NCBI GenBank assembly: GCA_020059765.1
Contig: JAGVBM010000193.1
Coordinates: 1 to 7,280 of the forward strand
Source: Bacillota bacterium
Lineage (GTDB): Bacteria > Bacillota > Bacilli > Tumebacillales > Effusibacillaceae
Direction of reading: 5' to 3'
Length of the DNA stretch: 7,280 nucleotides
Shown here piece after piece: positions 1 through 6,576 of this stretch (position 1 is the first letter of the stretch; each line of letters starts with the position of its first letter). The position numbers and the translations under genes are program-made. The notes beneath the pieces were generated by a model. That model did not search any database and had not been told where the DNA came from. It was given only the letters and a program-made list of their open reading frames with translations.

Positions 1-20
1 ATATATTTTCTTAGACTCAT
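1..20 (-). CDS. 5' end of an unidentified leftward gene (partial)
   Basis: Read on the minus strand, an ATG at 20-18 opens a frame MSLRKY that continues off the left edge. A perfect AGGAGG Shine-Dalgarno (plus-strand cctcct, 28-33) lies seven bases upstream, which is ideal spacing and the main reason for calling a gene. Only six codons are visible, so no product can be named. Its upstream region holds a palindrome (71-86) and a MarR-type remnant on the opposite strand, so the gene may once have been under MarR-type control; that is inference. Confidence 0.6.
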
Positions 21-63
21 GTTCGTTCCTCCTGTTTTATCTTGCAATATTCAACTTCCCTAA

Positions 64-216
64 GATTTACGACAACCAATGTTGTCAAATAAATTTGAAA
101 ATGGATTAATTGAATTGGTGATTAATGAGGCAGACAAACGTTCGAAAGTCATGCGACTAACACCACAGGGAAAAAGAAAATTAAATGAACTCACGATTCA
201 TTTTCCATCCTCATGA
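64..216 (+). pseudogene. MarR-family regulator remnant (C-terminal part of the winged helix)
   Basis: The frame opens after a TAA at 61-63; its first ATG is at 79 and it ends at TGA 214-216, giving 45 residues from that ATG. The peptide includes NGLIELV, then NEADKRSKVMRLTPQGKRKL. This matches the MarR pattern of a recognition helix ending in 'GLIE', a wing with D-K/R-R-S/A-K, and 'RLTxxGK' leading into the next helix. The stretch QPMLSNKF just before it resembles the start of the recognition helix, but about three residues seem missing before ENGLIE. The N-terminal dimerisation region and helices 1-2 are absent: upstream in frame is a stop, then the start region of the leftward gene. No good ribosome binding site precedes the ATG. 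The segment is AT-rich compared with the rest of the window, and its end overlaps the 3' end of the neighbouring membrane-protein gene by 19 bases. A decayed or truncated regulator is the best reading; a functional micro-protein is possible but unsupported. Confidence 0.6.
71..86. promoter_or_regulatory. Perfect 16-bp palindrome, possible operator
   Basis: The plus strand reads GACAAC-CAAT-GTTGTC, two perfect 6-base arms around a 4-base centre. On the minus strand the right arm overlaps TTGACA (88-83), a perfect -35 hexamer for the leftward gene starting at 20, although no convincing -10 follows at 16-18 bases. The size suits a dimeric regulator such as MarR or TetR. It lies inside the MarR remnant frame, so chance cannot be excluded. 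Confidence 0.35.
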
Positions 217-575
217 ACCTTCGACTTCTTCGCCAACGCGTAATAATACCCGCCGAAAAATATGATATTGCGGCCGATCCATCCCGGGATGAATCCTGTC
301 GCCATATAGGTGATCGCCACCGCGACAAACACCACAGCCCAAATCCGGTAACGGACCACGCTTTTCTCGTATTCCTTCGCATCCCGTTCTATCAACCGCC
401 GACGCATGGAATTGCCGATGCCTATGCCGAGAATCAGCACCACTATGAAATACCCGATTTCCAATGCTGCGAGATACAGTAATTGATTTGCCGCATCCGT
501 TCTGCCGACAATTCCTCTTTCTGCGATCAATATCAACAATGCCAAACCAGCCAAGATCCAATGCGATTTTTTCAC
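198..575 (-). CDS. Small multi-pass membrane protein of unknown function
   Basis: I do not recognise this family. With the GTG start at 575-573 the protein has 125 residues. Hydrophobic segments lie near residues 6-18, 32-54, 77-95 and 97-116, with a charged loop (about 57-76, MRRRLIERDAKEYEK) between the second and third. By the positive-inside rule this suggests four membrane passes, with both termini and the charged loop in the cytoplasm. The C-terminus is short and polar (KKSKVHEDGK). The GTG is chosen because a nine-base Shine-Dalgarno (AAGGAGGTG) lies ten bases upstream. A longer in-frame ATG at 653 would add a polar, low-complexity stretch (KNAGKNAG), has no ribosome binding site and would start only about 15 bases past the hairpin terminator of the aro operon. 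The gene follows that terminator, so it probably has its own promoter; none is obvious. No terminator is visible after its stop. Confidence 0.7.
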   Translation of the reverse strand: MKKSHWILAGLALLILIAERGIVGRTDAANQLLYLAALEIGYFIVVLILGIGIGNSMRRRLIERDAKEYEKSVVRYRIWAVVFVAVAITYMATGFIPGWIGRNIIFFGGYYYALAKKSKVHEDGK

Positions 576-585
576 AGCAAGGTCG

Positions 586-594
586 CACCTCCTT
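586..594 (-). promoter_or_regulatory. Strong ribosome binding site deciding the membrane-protein start
   Basis: The minus strand reads AAGGAGGTG, complementary to the 16S rRNA 3' end over nine bases, ten bases before GTG 575-573. The closer TTG at 580-578 is out of frame and stops after two codons, so GTG is the supported start. Confidence 0.7.
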
Positions 595-603
595 CGTTCA
601 GTC

Positions 604-626
604 CCCGCATTCTTACCCGCATTCTT
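604..626. repeat. Tandem pair of an 11-base repeat with 12-base period
   Basis: The sequence cccgcattctt occurs at 604-614 and again at 616-626, with a degenerate copy continuing to about 640. It lies in the probable leader of the membrane-protein gene; if the upstream ATG were used it would encode KNAGKNAG. It may be only replication slippage. Confidence 0.5.
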
Positions 627-668
627 GTCCCCATTCCCGTCTTTTCCGTGCATTCTGTCAGTAACAAT

Positions 669-693
669 AAGGGCCGGAACATGACCGGCCCTT
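669..693 (-). terminator. Rho-independent terminator of the hisC-aroF operon
   Basis: Nine-base GC-rich arms (669-677 and 685-693, core GGGCCGG/CCGGCCC) flank a seven-base loop. On the minus strand the stem is followed by a T-rich run, TTATTGTT. It lies about 60 bases past the DAHP synthase stop. On the plus strand only a short TTT follows, so leftward termination is the main role. Confidence 0.85.
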
Positions 694-753
694 TCCTGTA
701 ATTCTGCATCTGGAGGCTTGGCGGAGTCCAGTATCTTATTCAGACTGCCACCT

Positions 754-1848
754 CTATTTGACCGTGACGGGCTTCATTTGCAGTTCATATCCGCCGGAAC
801 GCAAACCGTCCATCAGTTTGGCGAACTGTCCCAGATCCAATTGCTGTTTCGCGTCCGACAGCGCAACGCTCGGATCGGGATGCACTTCGACGATCAGTCC
901 GTCCGCACCGACGGCCAACGCCGCCTTGGCCACCGGCAGCATAATATCTTTACGGCCTGTGGAATGGGAAACGTCAACCATTACAGGCAAATGGCTTTCC
1001 TGTTTGAGAATCGGCACCGCCGAAATGTCGAGCGTGTTGCGGGTCGCTTTTTCATAGGTTCGAATTCCCCGCTCACAGAGAATGACCTGCCCGTTGCCGC
1101 GGGAGACGATGTATTCGGCGGCAAACAGCAATTCTTCAATCGTGGCGGACAAACCGCGCTTCAGCAGAACCGGTTTGCGCACATTGCCCGCTTCTTTCAG
1201 CAGTTCAAAGTTTTGCATATTTCGGGCGCCGATCTGAATTACATCCACATACTTCAACGACATTTCAATATCGGATGGCGACACGATTTCGGACACGACA
1301 GCCATTCCATATTTGTCAGCCGTTTTGCGGATCAGTTGCAACCCTTTTTCACCAAGACCTTGGAAATCATAGGGCGACGTGCGGGGTTTGTAGGCACCGC
1401 CGCGCAACAGCACAATTCCTTCCTTTAATAAACCGCTGGCTGCCGTGTCCATTTGCTCCGGCGTCTCCACGGAACAAGGACCGGCGATCATGACCGGTTT
1501 GTCGCCGCCGATCCGGATGCCCTTCACTTCAACAATCGTATTCTCCTGCTTCTTCTTGCGGGAGACAAGCAATTCCTTCTTCTCTTCTTCCATCAAACCG
1601 AGGGACGCCTGGAAAATCTGCTTGAACAAGTGACGAATCGTATTGTCGTCAAACGGTCCCGGGTTGGCCGCGACCAGTTTATCCAACATTTCCTTTTCAC
1701 GGATCGGGTCGAAACGATCCGTTCCTTTGAGTTTCTTGAGCTCACCGATTTCATGCACCAGTTCAGCACGGCGGGATAACAATTCCAGAATCTCAATGTT
1801 GATTTCGTCCAACTGTTCGCGAAGTTCTGTCATTCTCTCATGGTTCAT
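754..1848 (-). CDS. aroF: Bifunctional chorismate mutase / 3-deoxy-7-phosphoheptulonate (DAHP) synthase
   Basis: This cytoplasmic enzyme catalyses the first step of the shikimate pathway, condensing phosphoenolpyruvate and erythrose 4-phosphate to DAHP. Residues ~1-90 form an AroQ-type chorismate mutase helical domain (LREQLDEINIEILELLSRR). Residues ~105-355 are a type I-beta DAHP synthase barrel with GPCSVE (123-128), LRGGAYKPRTSPYDFQG (148-164), KRG (230-232), DVSHSTG (292-298) and VEVHP (320-324). The expected metal ligands are C125, H295, E321 and D332, each 23 residues beyond the corresponding residues of the Thermotoga enzyme as I recall its numbering. In Bacillus, where the homologue is called aroA, the mutase domain senses chorismate/prephenate for feedback control. 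The length of 364 is normal for the fusion. The start is set by GAGGAGGAG five bases upstream of ATG 1848. It lies 55 bases downstream of hisC on the same strand and ends before a strong terminator. Confidence 0.96.
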   Translation of the reverse strand: MNHERMTELREQLDEINIEILELLSRRAELVHEIGELKKLKGTDRFDPIREKEMLDKLVAANPGPFDDNTIRHLFKQIFQASLGLMEEEKKELLVSRKKKQENTIVEVKGIRIGGDKPVMIAGPCSVETPEQMDTAASGLLKEGIVLLRGGAYKPRTSPYDFQGLGEKGLQLIRKTADKYGMAVVSEIVSPSDIEMSLKYVDVIQIGARNMQNFELLKEAGNVRKPVLLKRGLSATIEELLFAAEYIVSRGNGQVILCERGIRTYEKATRNTLDISAVPILKQESHLPVMVDVSHSTGRKDIMLPVAKAALAVGADGLIVEVHPDPSVALSDAKQQLDLGQFAKLMDGLRSGGYELQMKPVTVK

Positions 1849-1877
1849 GGTTTCTCCTCCTCATCTCTGCTTCCTGT

Positions 1878-1905
1878 ACTCGTCGTCTGTCTGAACTCGT
1901 CGTCT
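1878..1905. repeat. 11-base direct repeat in the hisC-aroF gap
   Basis: The sequence actcgtcgtct occurs at 1878-1888 and 1895-1905, 17 bases apart; the second copy covers the first two bases (minus-strand TA of TAG is completed at 1906-1904) of the hisC stop region. It could be a small duplication that lengthened the gap. No regulatory role can be shown. Confidence 0.4.
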
Positions 1906-3025
1906 ACGCCTCAACTTTCATATCTTGCAGGGTTTCTTCCAAAGCTGTCAAGAAACGAATGTTCTCCTCCGGAAGACCGAAGGATACGCGAATCCAGGTC
2001 GGGAGTCCGAAGAAACCGCCATCCCGGACAATCACGCCTTTGCGGAGCAGCGCTTGGAACAGCGCTTTTGAATCCACCCCCGTATCCACCAGGATAAAAT
2101 TGGTTTCGGTCGGAATATACCGCAGCCCCATTTTTTCAAAACCTTCATATAACATCCGTTTGCCTTGCGAGTTCACCTTGCGGCTCTCCGCTATGTGCTC
2201 TGCGTCATGCAAGGCGGCAACGGCTGCCACTTGCGCCAGATGGTTCACATTGAACGGTTCCCGTACGCGGTTTACATAGCCGATAATTTCCGGTTTGGCG
2301 ATCGTATATCCAATCCGCAGTGAAGCCAAGGCGTACAGTTTGGAAAATGTGCGCATCACCGCCACATTATATCCTTTCCGGAAAAGCTCCAATCCTTGCG
2401 CGTAATCATCCGCTTCCACATACTCGTTGTAGGCTTCATCAATGATGACCAGGATGTCTTGCGGGATCTCCTGCAGGAATCGTTCCAGATCGGCCTGCCG
2501 GATATACGTGCCTGTCGGATTGTTGGGAGAACAGAGAAACACAATTCGCGTACGGTCTGTGATCGCTTGTTTGAAGTCTTCCAGGTTGTATTCAAAATTC
2601 TCGCCGAGGGGCACTTCCACCGTTCGCCCCGCCATCAATGAGGCAGCAAATTTGTATTCGGAAAAAGAAGGACTCGGCACGACAATTTCATCGCCCGGTT
2701 CCACAAAAGTGGTGCAAAAGAGGGAGATGATCTCATCTGAACCATTGCCGATCAGCAGCATGTCCTCCCCCACATTGTGGAAGGCAGACAAATTGCTTTT
2801 CAGGAACAATTGTCCTCCGTCGGGATATCGGTTAAGCTCAGTTAAAGCTGCTTGAATCGCGGTTTGTGCTTTCTTCGACGGTCCAATCGGGTTTTCATTC
2901 GAAGCGAGTTTGATCACATCGGCGAGACCCAGTTCCCGCTGCACGTCCGCAATCGGCTTGCCCGGAATATACGGTTTTAAATCATGCAGCGAGGGTCGTA
3001 CATGTTTTAAAATGGAATCAGACAT
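1904..3025 (-). CDS. hisC: Histidinol-phosphate aminotransferase (PLP fold type I)
   Basis: HisC transfers an amino group from glutamate to imidazole-acetol phosphate in histidine synthesis; the Bacillus enzyme also transaminates phenylpyruvate and hydroxyphenylpyruvate. The protein is 373 residues, typical of the family. Visible features are LASNENPIGPS near the N-terminus (40-50), GNGSDEII (93-100), SPNNPTGT (166-173) with the cofactor-contacting asparagine, IIDEAY (194-199) with the aspartate that pairs with the pyridine nitrogen, RTFSKLYALASLRIGY (225-240) with the Schiff-base lysine K229, and the C-terminal arginine motif in WIRVSFG. The usual 'GLAGLR' after the lysine reads ALASLR, a mild variation. 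The ATG at 3025 follows GGGAGAG by seven bases. It is first in a leftward pair with the DAHP synthase, a context that favours a dual histidine/aromatic role. The specificity between these substrates is inferred from context only. Confidence 0.93.
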   Translation of the reverse strand: MSDSILKHVRPSLHDLKPYIPGKPIADVQRELGLADVIKLASNENPIGPSKKAQTAIQAALTELNRYPDGGQLFLKSNLSAFHNVGEDMLLIGNGSDEIISLFCTTFVEPGDEIVVPSPSFSEYKFAASLMAGRTVEVPLGENFEYNLEDFKQAITDRTRIVFLCSPNNPTGTYIRQADLERFLQEIPQDILVIIDEAYNEYVEADDYAQGLELFRKGYNVAVMRTFSKLYALASLRIGYTIAKPEIIGYVNRVREPFNVNHLAQVAAVAALHDAEHIAESRKVNSQGKRMLYEGFEKMGLRYIPTETNFILVDTGVDSKALFQALLRKGVIVRDGGFFGLPTWIRVSFGLPEENIRFLTALEETLQDMKVEA

Positions 3026-3070
3026 TCTCCCACTCTCCCGATCTTCGAAATTTTTTGCTATATTGAACGT

Positions 3071-3100
3071 ATCGTATCACAGTTGACAGTCGATAGACAA
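3071..3100 (-). promoter_or_regulatory. Candidate sigma-A promoter for hisC-aroF
   Basis: On the minus strand, TTGTCT (3100-3095) is followed after 18 bases by TACGAT (3076-3071), preceded by TGA, an extended -10 (TGn). The match is fair (4/6 at both hexamers) and the position, about 45 bases before the hisC start, is sensible. It overlaps the possible -35 of the divergent ilvA promoter. Confidence 0.45.
3083..3088 (+). promoter_or_regulatory. Candidate -35 element for ilvA
   Basis: A perfect TTGACA lies 69 bases before the ilvA start on the plus strand. No good -10 is seen 16-18 bases on (it reads TTTTCC or similar), so an activator or a different sigma factor would be needed, or the match is chance. 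No T-box or leader hairpin fits in the short leader. Confidence 0.25.
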
Positions 3101-3156
3101 TCGTCTTTTCCGAAAAAGGCCGCTGCCTATTTTCTCATGTCAGTCAGGAGGTTTCA

Positions 3157-4362
3157 ATGCCAACACGCAACGATTATGAAGCCGCAAGGACAACCCTTGC
3201 CAAGGTGATCCATCAAACGCCTCTCAATTATTCCCATACATTCAGCACTCTGTCGAACAACCACATCTATCTGAAACTGGAGAACCTGCAAAAAACAGGT
3301 TCCTTTAAGATACGCGGCGCCTATAACAAAATCGCCGGTCTGTCCAATTCCGACCGGCGACGCGGGGTGATCGCCGCTTCCGCCGGCAATCACGCGCAGG
3401 GGGTTGCTTTTGCCGCAGCCATGTCGAGAATTCCCTGTACGATTGTGATGCCGGAGGGCGCAACGATTGCCAAAGCGGAAGCAACAGCCAGTTATGGTGC
3501 CAAAGTGGTGCTGCGGGGAGAGAATTATGACGCCGCCTATCAATATGCTTTGCAACTGCAAAAAGCGACTCGTCGTACATTTGTCCACGCCTTTGACGAT
3601 GAGGCGGTGATTGCCGGACAAGGAACGATTGCCATGGAAATCCTCGAACAGCAACCGGATATCGAGGTGATCCTGACACCGATCGGCGGCGGCGGTCTTG
3701 CTGCGGGTGTCGCCCAAGCCGCCAAAATGATCAAACCGGACATCCAGGTGATCGGTGTGGAAGCGGCAGGTGCCGCCAGCATGTTTGCCTCCTTGCGGGC
3801 GGGACATCTGCAGACCCTTGATTTTGTGGAAACGATTGCAGATGGAATCATGGTCAAACGTCCCGGTGACATACCGTTTCAACTGGTCAAGACCTATGTA
3901 GACGATGTCATTACGGTCACCGACGACCAGATTACCAAAGCGATGCTTCTCTTGATGGAACGCAACAAATTGGTGGTGGAAGGTGCGGGTGCTGTCGGTG
4001 TGGCGGCGATCCTGGAAAAAAGCTTCCCTTTCCGCGGCAAAAAAATCGCCATTCTCTTGTCCGGCGGCAACGTGGACGTGAATCTGCTCTCCAAGATTCT
4101 GGAACGAGGACTTGTGGAATCAGGGCGTTATCTGCGGATTGTTTCGACGGTCCCCGATCGCCCCGGCATTCTCTTGGCCATGGCCAAAATTTTCGCAGCG
4201 GAGAAATCAAACGTCATCTCCTTCAATCATCATCGCAAAGGCGAACGGCTCGTCCTCGGACAAGCAGAGGTTGAAATTATTCTGGAGACAAGGGATCGGA
4301 ACCATGTCGAACGAATTCTTAAAAGACTGAGTGAAGCGGGTTTCAGTTACACCATCCGCTAA
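3157..4362 (+). CDS. ilvA: Threonine ammonia-lyase, medium form with C-terminal ACT domain
   Basis: This PLP enzyme deaminates L-threonine to 2-oxobutanoate and ammonia, the entry step to isoleucine. The PLP fold type II core spans residues ~1-320. KLENLQKTGSFKIRGAY carries the Schiff-base lysine K51, SAGNHAQG is at 75-82, the glycine-rich phosphate loop GGGGLAAG at 177-184, and SGGN at 302-305 near the cofactor ring. Residues ~326-401 match an ACT domain (RIVSTVPDRPGILLAMAKIF), where an amino-acid effector would bind. At 401 residues it fits the 'medium form' family rather than the longer E. coli IlvA with two regulatory repeats. The catabolic TdcB type usually lacks ACT; serine is a possible side substrate. 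The start is set by AGGAGGT (3146-3152) at good spacing. It is divergent from hisC and followed after 48 bases, with no hairpin between, by the FtsA-like gene, so the two are probably co-transcribed. Confidence 0.94.
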   Translation: MPTRNDYEAARTTLAKVIHQTPLNYSHTFSTLSNNHIYLKLENLQKTGSFKIRGAYNKIAGLSNSDRRRGVIAASAGNHAQGVAFAAAMSRIPCTIVMPEGATIAKAEATASYGAKVVLRGENYDAAYQYALQLQKATRRTFVHAFDDEAVIAGQGTIAMEILEQQPDIEVILTPIGGGGLAAGVAQAAKMIKPDIQVIGVEAAGAASMFASLRAGHLQTLDFVETIADGIMVKRPGDIPFQLVKTYVDDVITVTDDQITKAMLLLMERNKLVVEGAGAVGVAAILEKSFPFRGKKIAILLSGGNVDVNLLSKILERGLVESGRYLRIVSTVPDRPGILLAMAKIFAAEKSNVISFNHHRKGERLVLGQAEVEIILETRDRNHVERILKRLSEAGFSYTIR

Positions 4363-4410
4363 TGGGCAAATCATTACGATCGTCGGATTTCGCTGCAAGG
4401 AGGAAGGAAA

Positions 4411-6576
4411 ATGACAGGCAGTGACATGATTTTTGCATTGGATATCGGAACCCGTTCTGTCCTGGGACTGGTCGGCCGGTATTCGGAACAAGGTTTTGAG
4501 GTCATCGCCAGCGCTCAGATGGAGCATGCCAACCGTGCCATGCTCGACGGTCAAATTCATGATGTTGTGCAAGTGGCGGATGTCATCAGCAGAGTCAAAC
4601 AACAACTGGAAATGCAGGTTGGCCCCTTGCAAAAAGTGGCCGTGGCCGCAGCGGGACGCGCTCTGAAGACAGTACGGGCCAAGGTGGAGCGGGAGATCAG
4701 CGGGGAGCGTCTGACCAAGGATCATGTCCGTGTCATGGAACTGTCTGCCGTCCAACAAGCGGAACGGGATTTGCAATCGGTCACCCCGGATGCTTCCCGT
4801 TACCACTGTGTCGGCTATACGGTCGTTCACTATATGTTGGATGATTCACCGATCGGATCCTTAGTCGATCAGTTGGGAATCATGGCGAGTGTGGAGATTA
4901 TCGCCACATTCTTACCGCGGATCGTCATCGACTCTTTACAATTCGCACTAGAACGATCCGGACTGGAAATGGCCGCCTTAACCCTCGAACCGATTGCCGC
5001 TATTAACGCCCTGATCCCCCCTTCCATGCGGAAGCTGAATCTGGCACTGGTCGATATTGGAGCGGGCACGTCCGACATTGCGATTACGTCGGAAGGAACG
5101 GTCACCGCCTATGGCATGGTGCCGGTTGCCGGGGATGAAGTTACAGAAGCATTGTCCCACAAGTATTTGCTGGATTTCCCGGTAGCCGAAATGGTCAAAC
5201 GTCAGCTGCTCCTGCATGCGACCGTCCGCTTCACAGACGTTCTCGGCATCCCGTACGAGTATGCCTCGCTTGAAATCATACAAGCTCTCGATTCAGTGGT
5301 CACCGACTTGGCCAGCAAAATCGCCAATGAAATCCGCCAATTGAATGGCCGGGCGCCGCAAGCCGTCATGCTGGTCGGCGGCGGCTCACAAACACCGCTG
5401 CTCCCAGAGCGCTTGGCGGATCTGCTCGGTCTGCCCAAAGAGCGGGTTGTCATTCGGGGAGCGGACGCGATCGACAAATTGCTGACCAAACAGGAACCAT
5501 TGTCCGGTCCCGATGCTGTGACTCCGGTGGGAATCGCCTTGGCTGCCGTTACGGCTCCTATTTCATCCGTCTCGATTCGGGTCAACGGACAAGCAGTCCG
5601 CTTGTTTGAATTCCGGCAGGTCACAGTCGGTGATGCGCTGCTGTCGGCGGATATTGACCTCCGGAAACTGCACGGACGTCCCGGCATGGCGTTAACCGTA
5701 GAAGTGCACGGCATGGTGAAAGTCCTGCGGGGCACGCTGGGAACCCCAGCCCTATTGACGGTAAACGGACACCCTGCCCATTTGGACGACATTATCCAGC
5801 ACGGGGATGAAATTGAAATTGTGGAAGGTGAACCGGGAAAAGACGCACAAGGACTTGTCGCCGACGTACTGCCGGAATACCACCCTTTGCCAATCCAGGT
5901 CAACGGAGAAGCGCGAATCATCCAGCCGGTCATTCGCATGAACAACCAAATCGTAGAAGCCGATACGCCGCTTGTCGACCGGGCGGAGATTACCCTGCAT
6001 ATGCCGGAAGCGCTGATCGATCTGCTGCCGGATCTCGGGTATCCGATTGCCTCCTTCCGCGAACGGACACTTTCCGCTACGGTCAACGGCCAGCAACGTT
6101 CCGTGCGAATGAAGGGGGCATCGATCCTCGTAAACGGCGAACCTATTCCTTTACATACCGTCGTTCGCCCCGGCGATCTCTTGCAGATCGAGCAAGCAAC
6201 CTCCGCTGCGCCTGCGGTGCGGGATTTGCTGCTGCCGGAAGAGTCGGAACGGCAAACGATCCGTATTTTTGTAAACGGGAAGTCGTTGCAATTGTGGGGG
6301 CCGACACCGGTGATTGAAGTCAACGGTGAACCGGCCGATGAACAAACGCCGCTGGACGATTTTTCAACCGTTACCGTGCGCCGGAATGTCTGGACCCCGG
6401 TGTTCTCCGATATATTTCAGCACGTGCATATCGATCGGGAACGTCCAGTCGATGCGGTAGACCTGCGGATGGAAGTAAACGGTGAAAAGGCGGAGTTTTC
6501 GACCCCCCTTGCGAACGGAGACCGGATCATACTGGAATGGCGTACCAAAAGCCTGAAAGAAGCGGGGAGAACTTAA
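4411..6576 (+). CDS. FtsA/PilM-like actin-fold ATPase with a long repetitive C-terminal region
   Basis: The 721-residue protein has an FtsA-type actin fold in its first ~380 residues: phosphate-1 loop ALDIGT (9-14), a probable 1C/SHS2 insertion (~75-165), LEPIAA (192-197), phosphate-2 loop VDIGAGTSD (214-222), GMVPVAGDEVTEAL (235-248) as in FtsA, and the adenosine loop LVGGGS (321-326). ATP binding is therefore likely. Residues ~388-710 are not part of normal FtsA (about 420 residues). They hold degenerate repeats of about 63 residues marked by VNG at 391, 451, 497, 558, 574, 621, 637 and 689, often followed by a G-D pair (GDEIEI, GDLLQI, GDRIIL). The pattern resembles small beta-grasp domains. 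The usual C-terminal amphipathic membrane-targeting helix of FtsA is not seen; the protein ends polar (KSLKEAGRT). No signal peptide or membrane segment is apparent. AAGGAGG lies seven bases before ATG 4411. It probably shares the ilvA transcript. A role in division, cell shape or pilus assembly is possible, but function is unknown. Confidence 0.85.
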   Translation: MTGSDMIFALDIGTRSVLGLVGRYSEQGFEVIASAQMEHANRAMLDGQIHDVVQVADVISRVKQQLEMQVGPLQKVAVAAAGRALKTVRAKVEREISGERLTKDHVRVMELSAVQQAERDLQSVTPDASRYHCVGYTVVHYMLDDSPIGSLVDQLGIMASVEIIATFLPRIVIDSLQFALERSGLEMAALTLEPIAAINALIPPSMRKLNLALVDIGAGTSDIAITSEGTVTAYGMVPVAGDEVTEALSHKYLLDFPVAEMVKRQLLLHATVRFTDVLGIPYEYASLEIIQALDSVVTDLASKIANEIRQLNGRAPQAVMLVGGGSQTPLLPERLADLLGLPKERVVIRGADAIDKLLTKQEPLSGPDAVTPVGIALAAVTAPISSVSIRVNGQAVRLFEFRQVTVGDALLSADIDLRKLHGRPGMALTVEVHGMVKVLRGTLGTPALLTVNGHPAHLDDIIQHGDEIEIVEGEPGKDAQGLVADVLPEYHPLPIQVNGEARIIQPVIRMNNQIVEADTPLVDRAEITLHMPEALIDLLPDLGYPIASFRERTLSATVNGQQRSVRMKGASILVNGEPIPLHTVVRPGDLLQIEQATSAAPAVRDLLLPEESERQTIRIFVNGKSLQLWGPTPVIEVNGEPADEQTPLDDFSTVTVRRNVWTPVFSDIFQHVHIDRERPVDAVDLRMEVNGEKAEFSTPLANGDRIILEWRTKSLKEAGRT

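Noticed and set aside
576..653. Extended N-terminus for the membrane protein from ATG 653
   Set aside because: No ribosome binding site precedes this ATG, the added residues are low-complexity, and a nine-base Shine-Dalgarno lies inside the extension directly before GTG 575.
718..1428. Long plus-strand frame of 236 codons
   Set aside because: It is antisense to the well-supported chorismate mutase-DAHP synthase, has no ribosome site, and its translation (rich in H, F, Q and R) resembles no protein.
3105..3118. CTTTTCCGAAAAAG mini-hairpin in the ilvA leader, considered as an attenuator
   Set aside because: The arms are only five weak base pairs, with no T-run or leader peptide, so it does not support attenuation or a T-box.
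3154..3882. Minus-strand frame of 242 codons opposite ilvA
   Set aside because: Antisense to conserved active-site motifs of the deaminase; its translation is low in normal hydrophobic patterning and has no family signature.
5202..6323. Minus-strand frame of 373 codons opposite the FtsA-like gene
   Set aside because: Its serine/arginine/proline/threonine-rich translation is a typical shadow of a GC-rich gene; no ribosome site or family motif is present.
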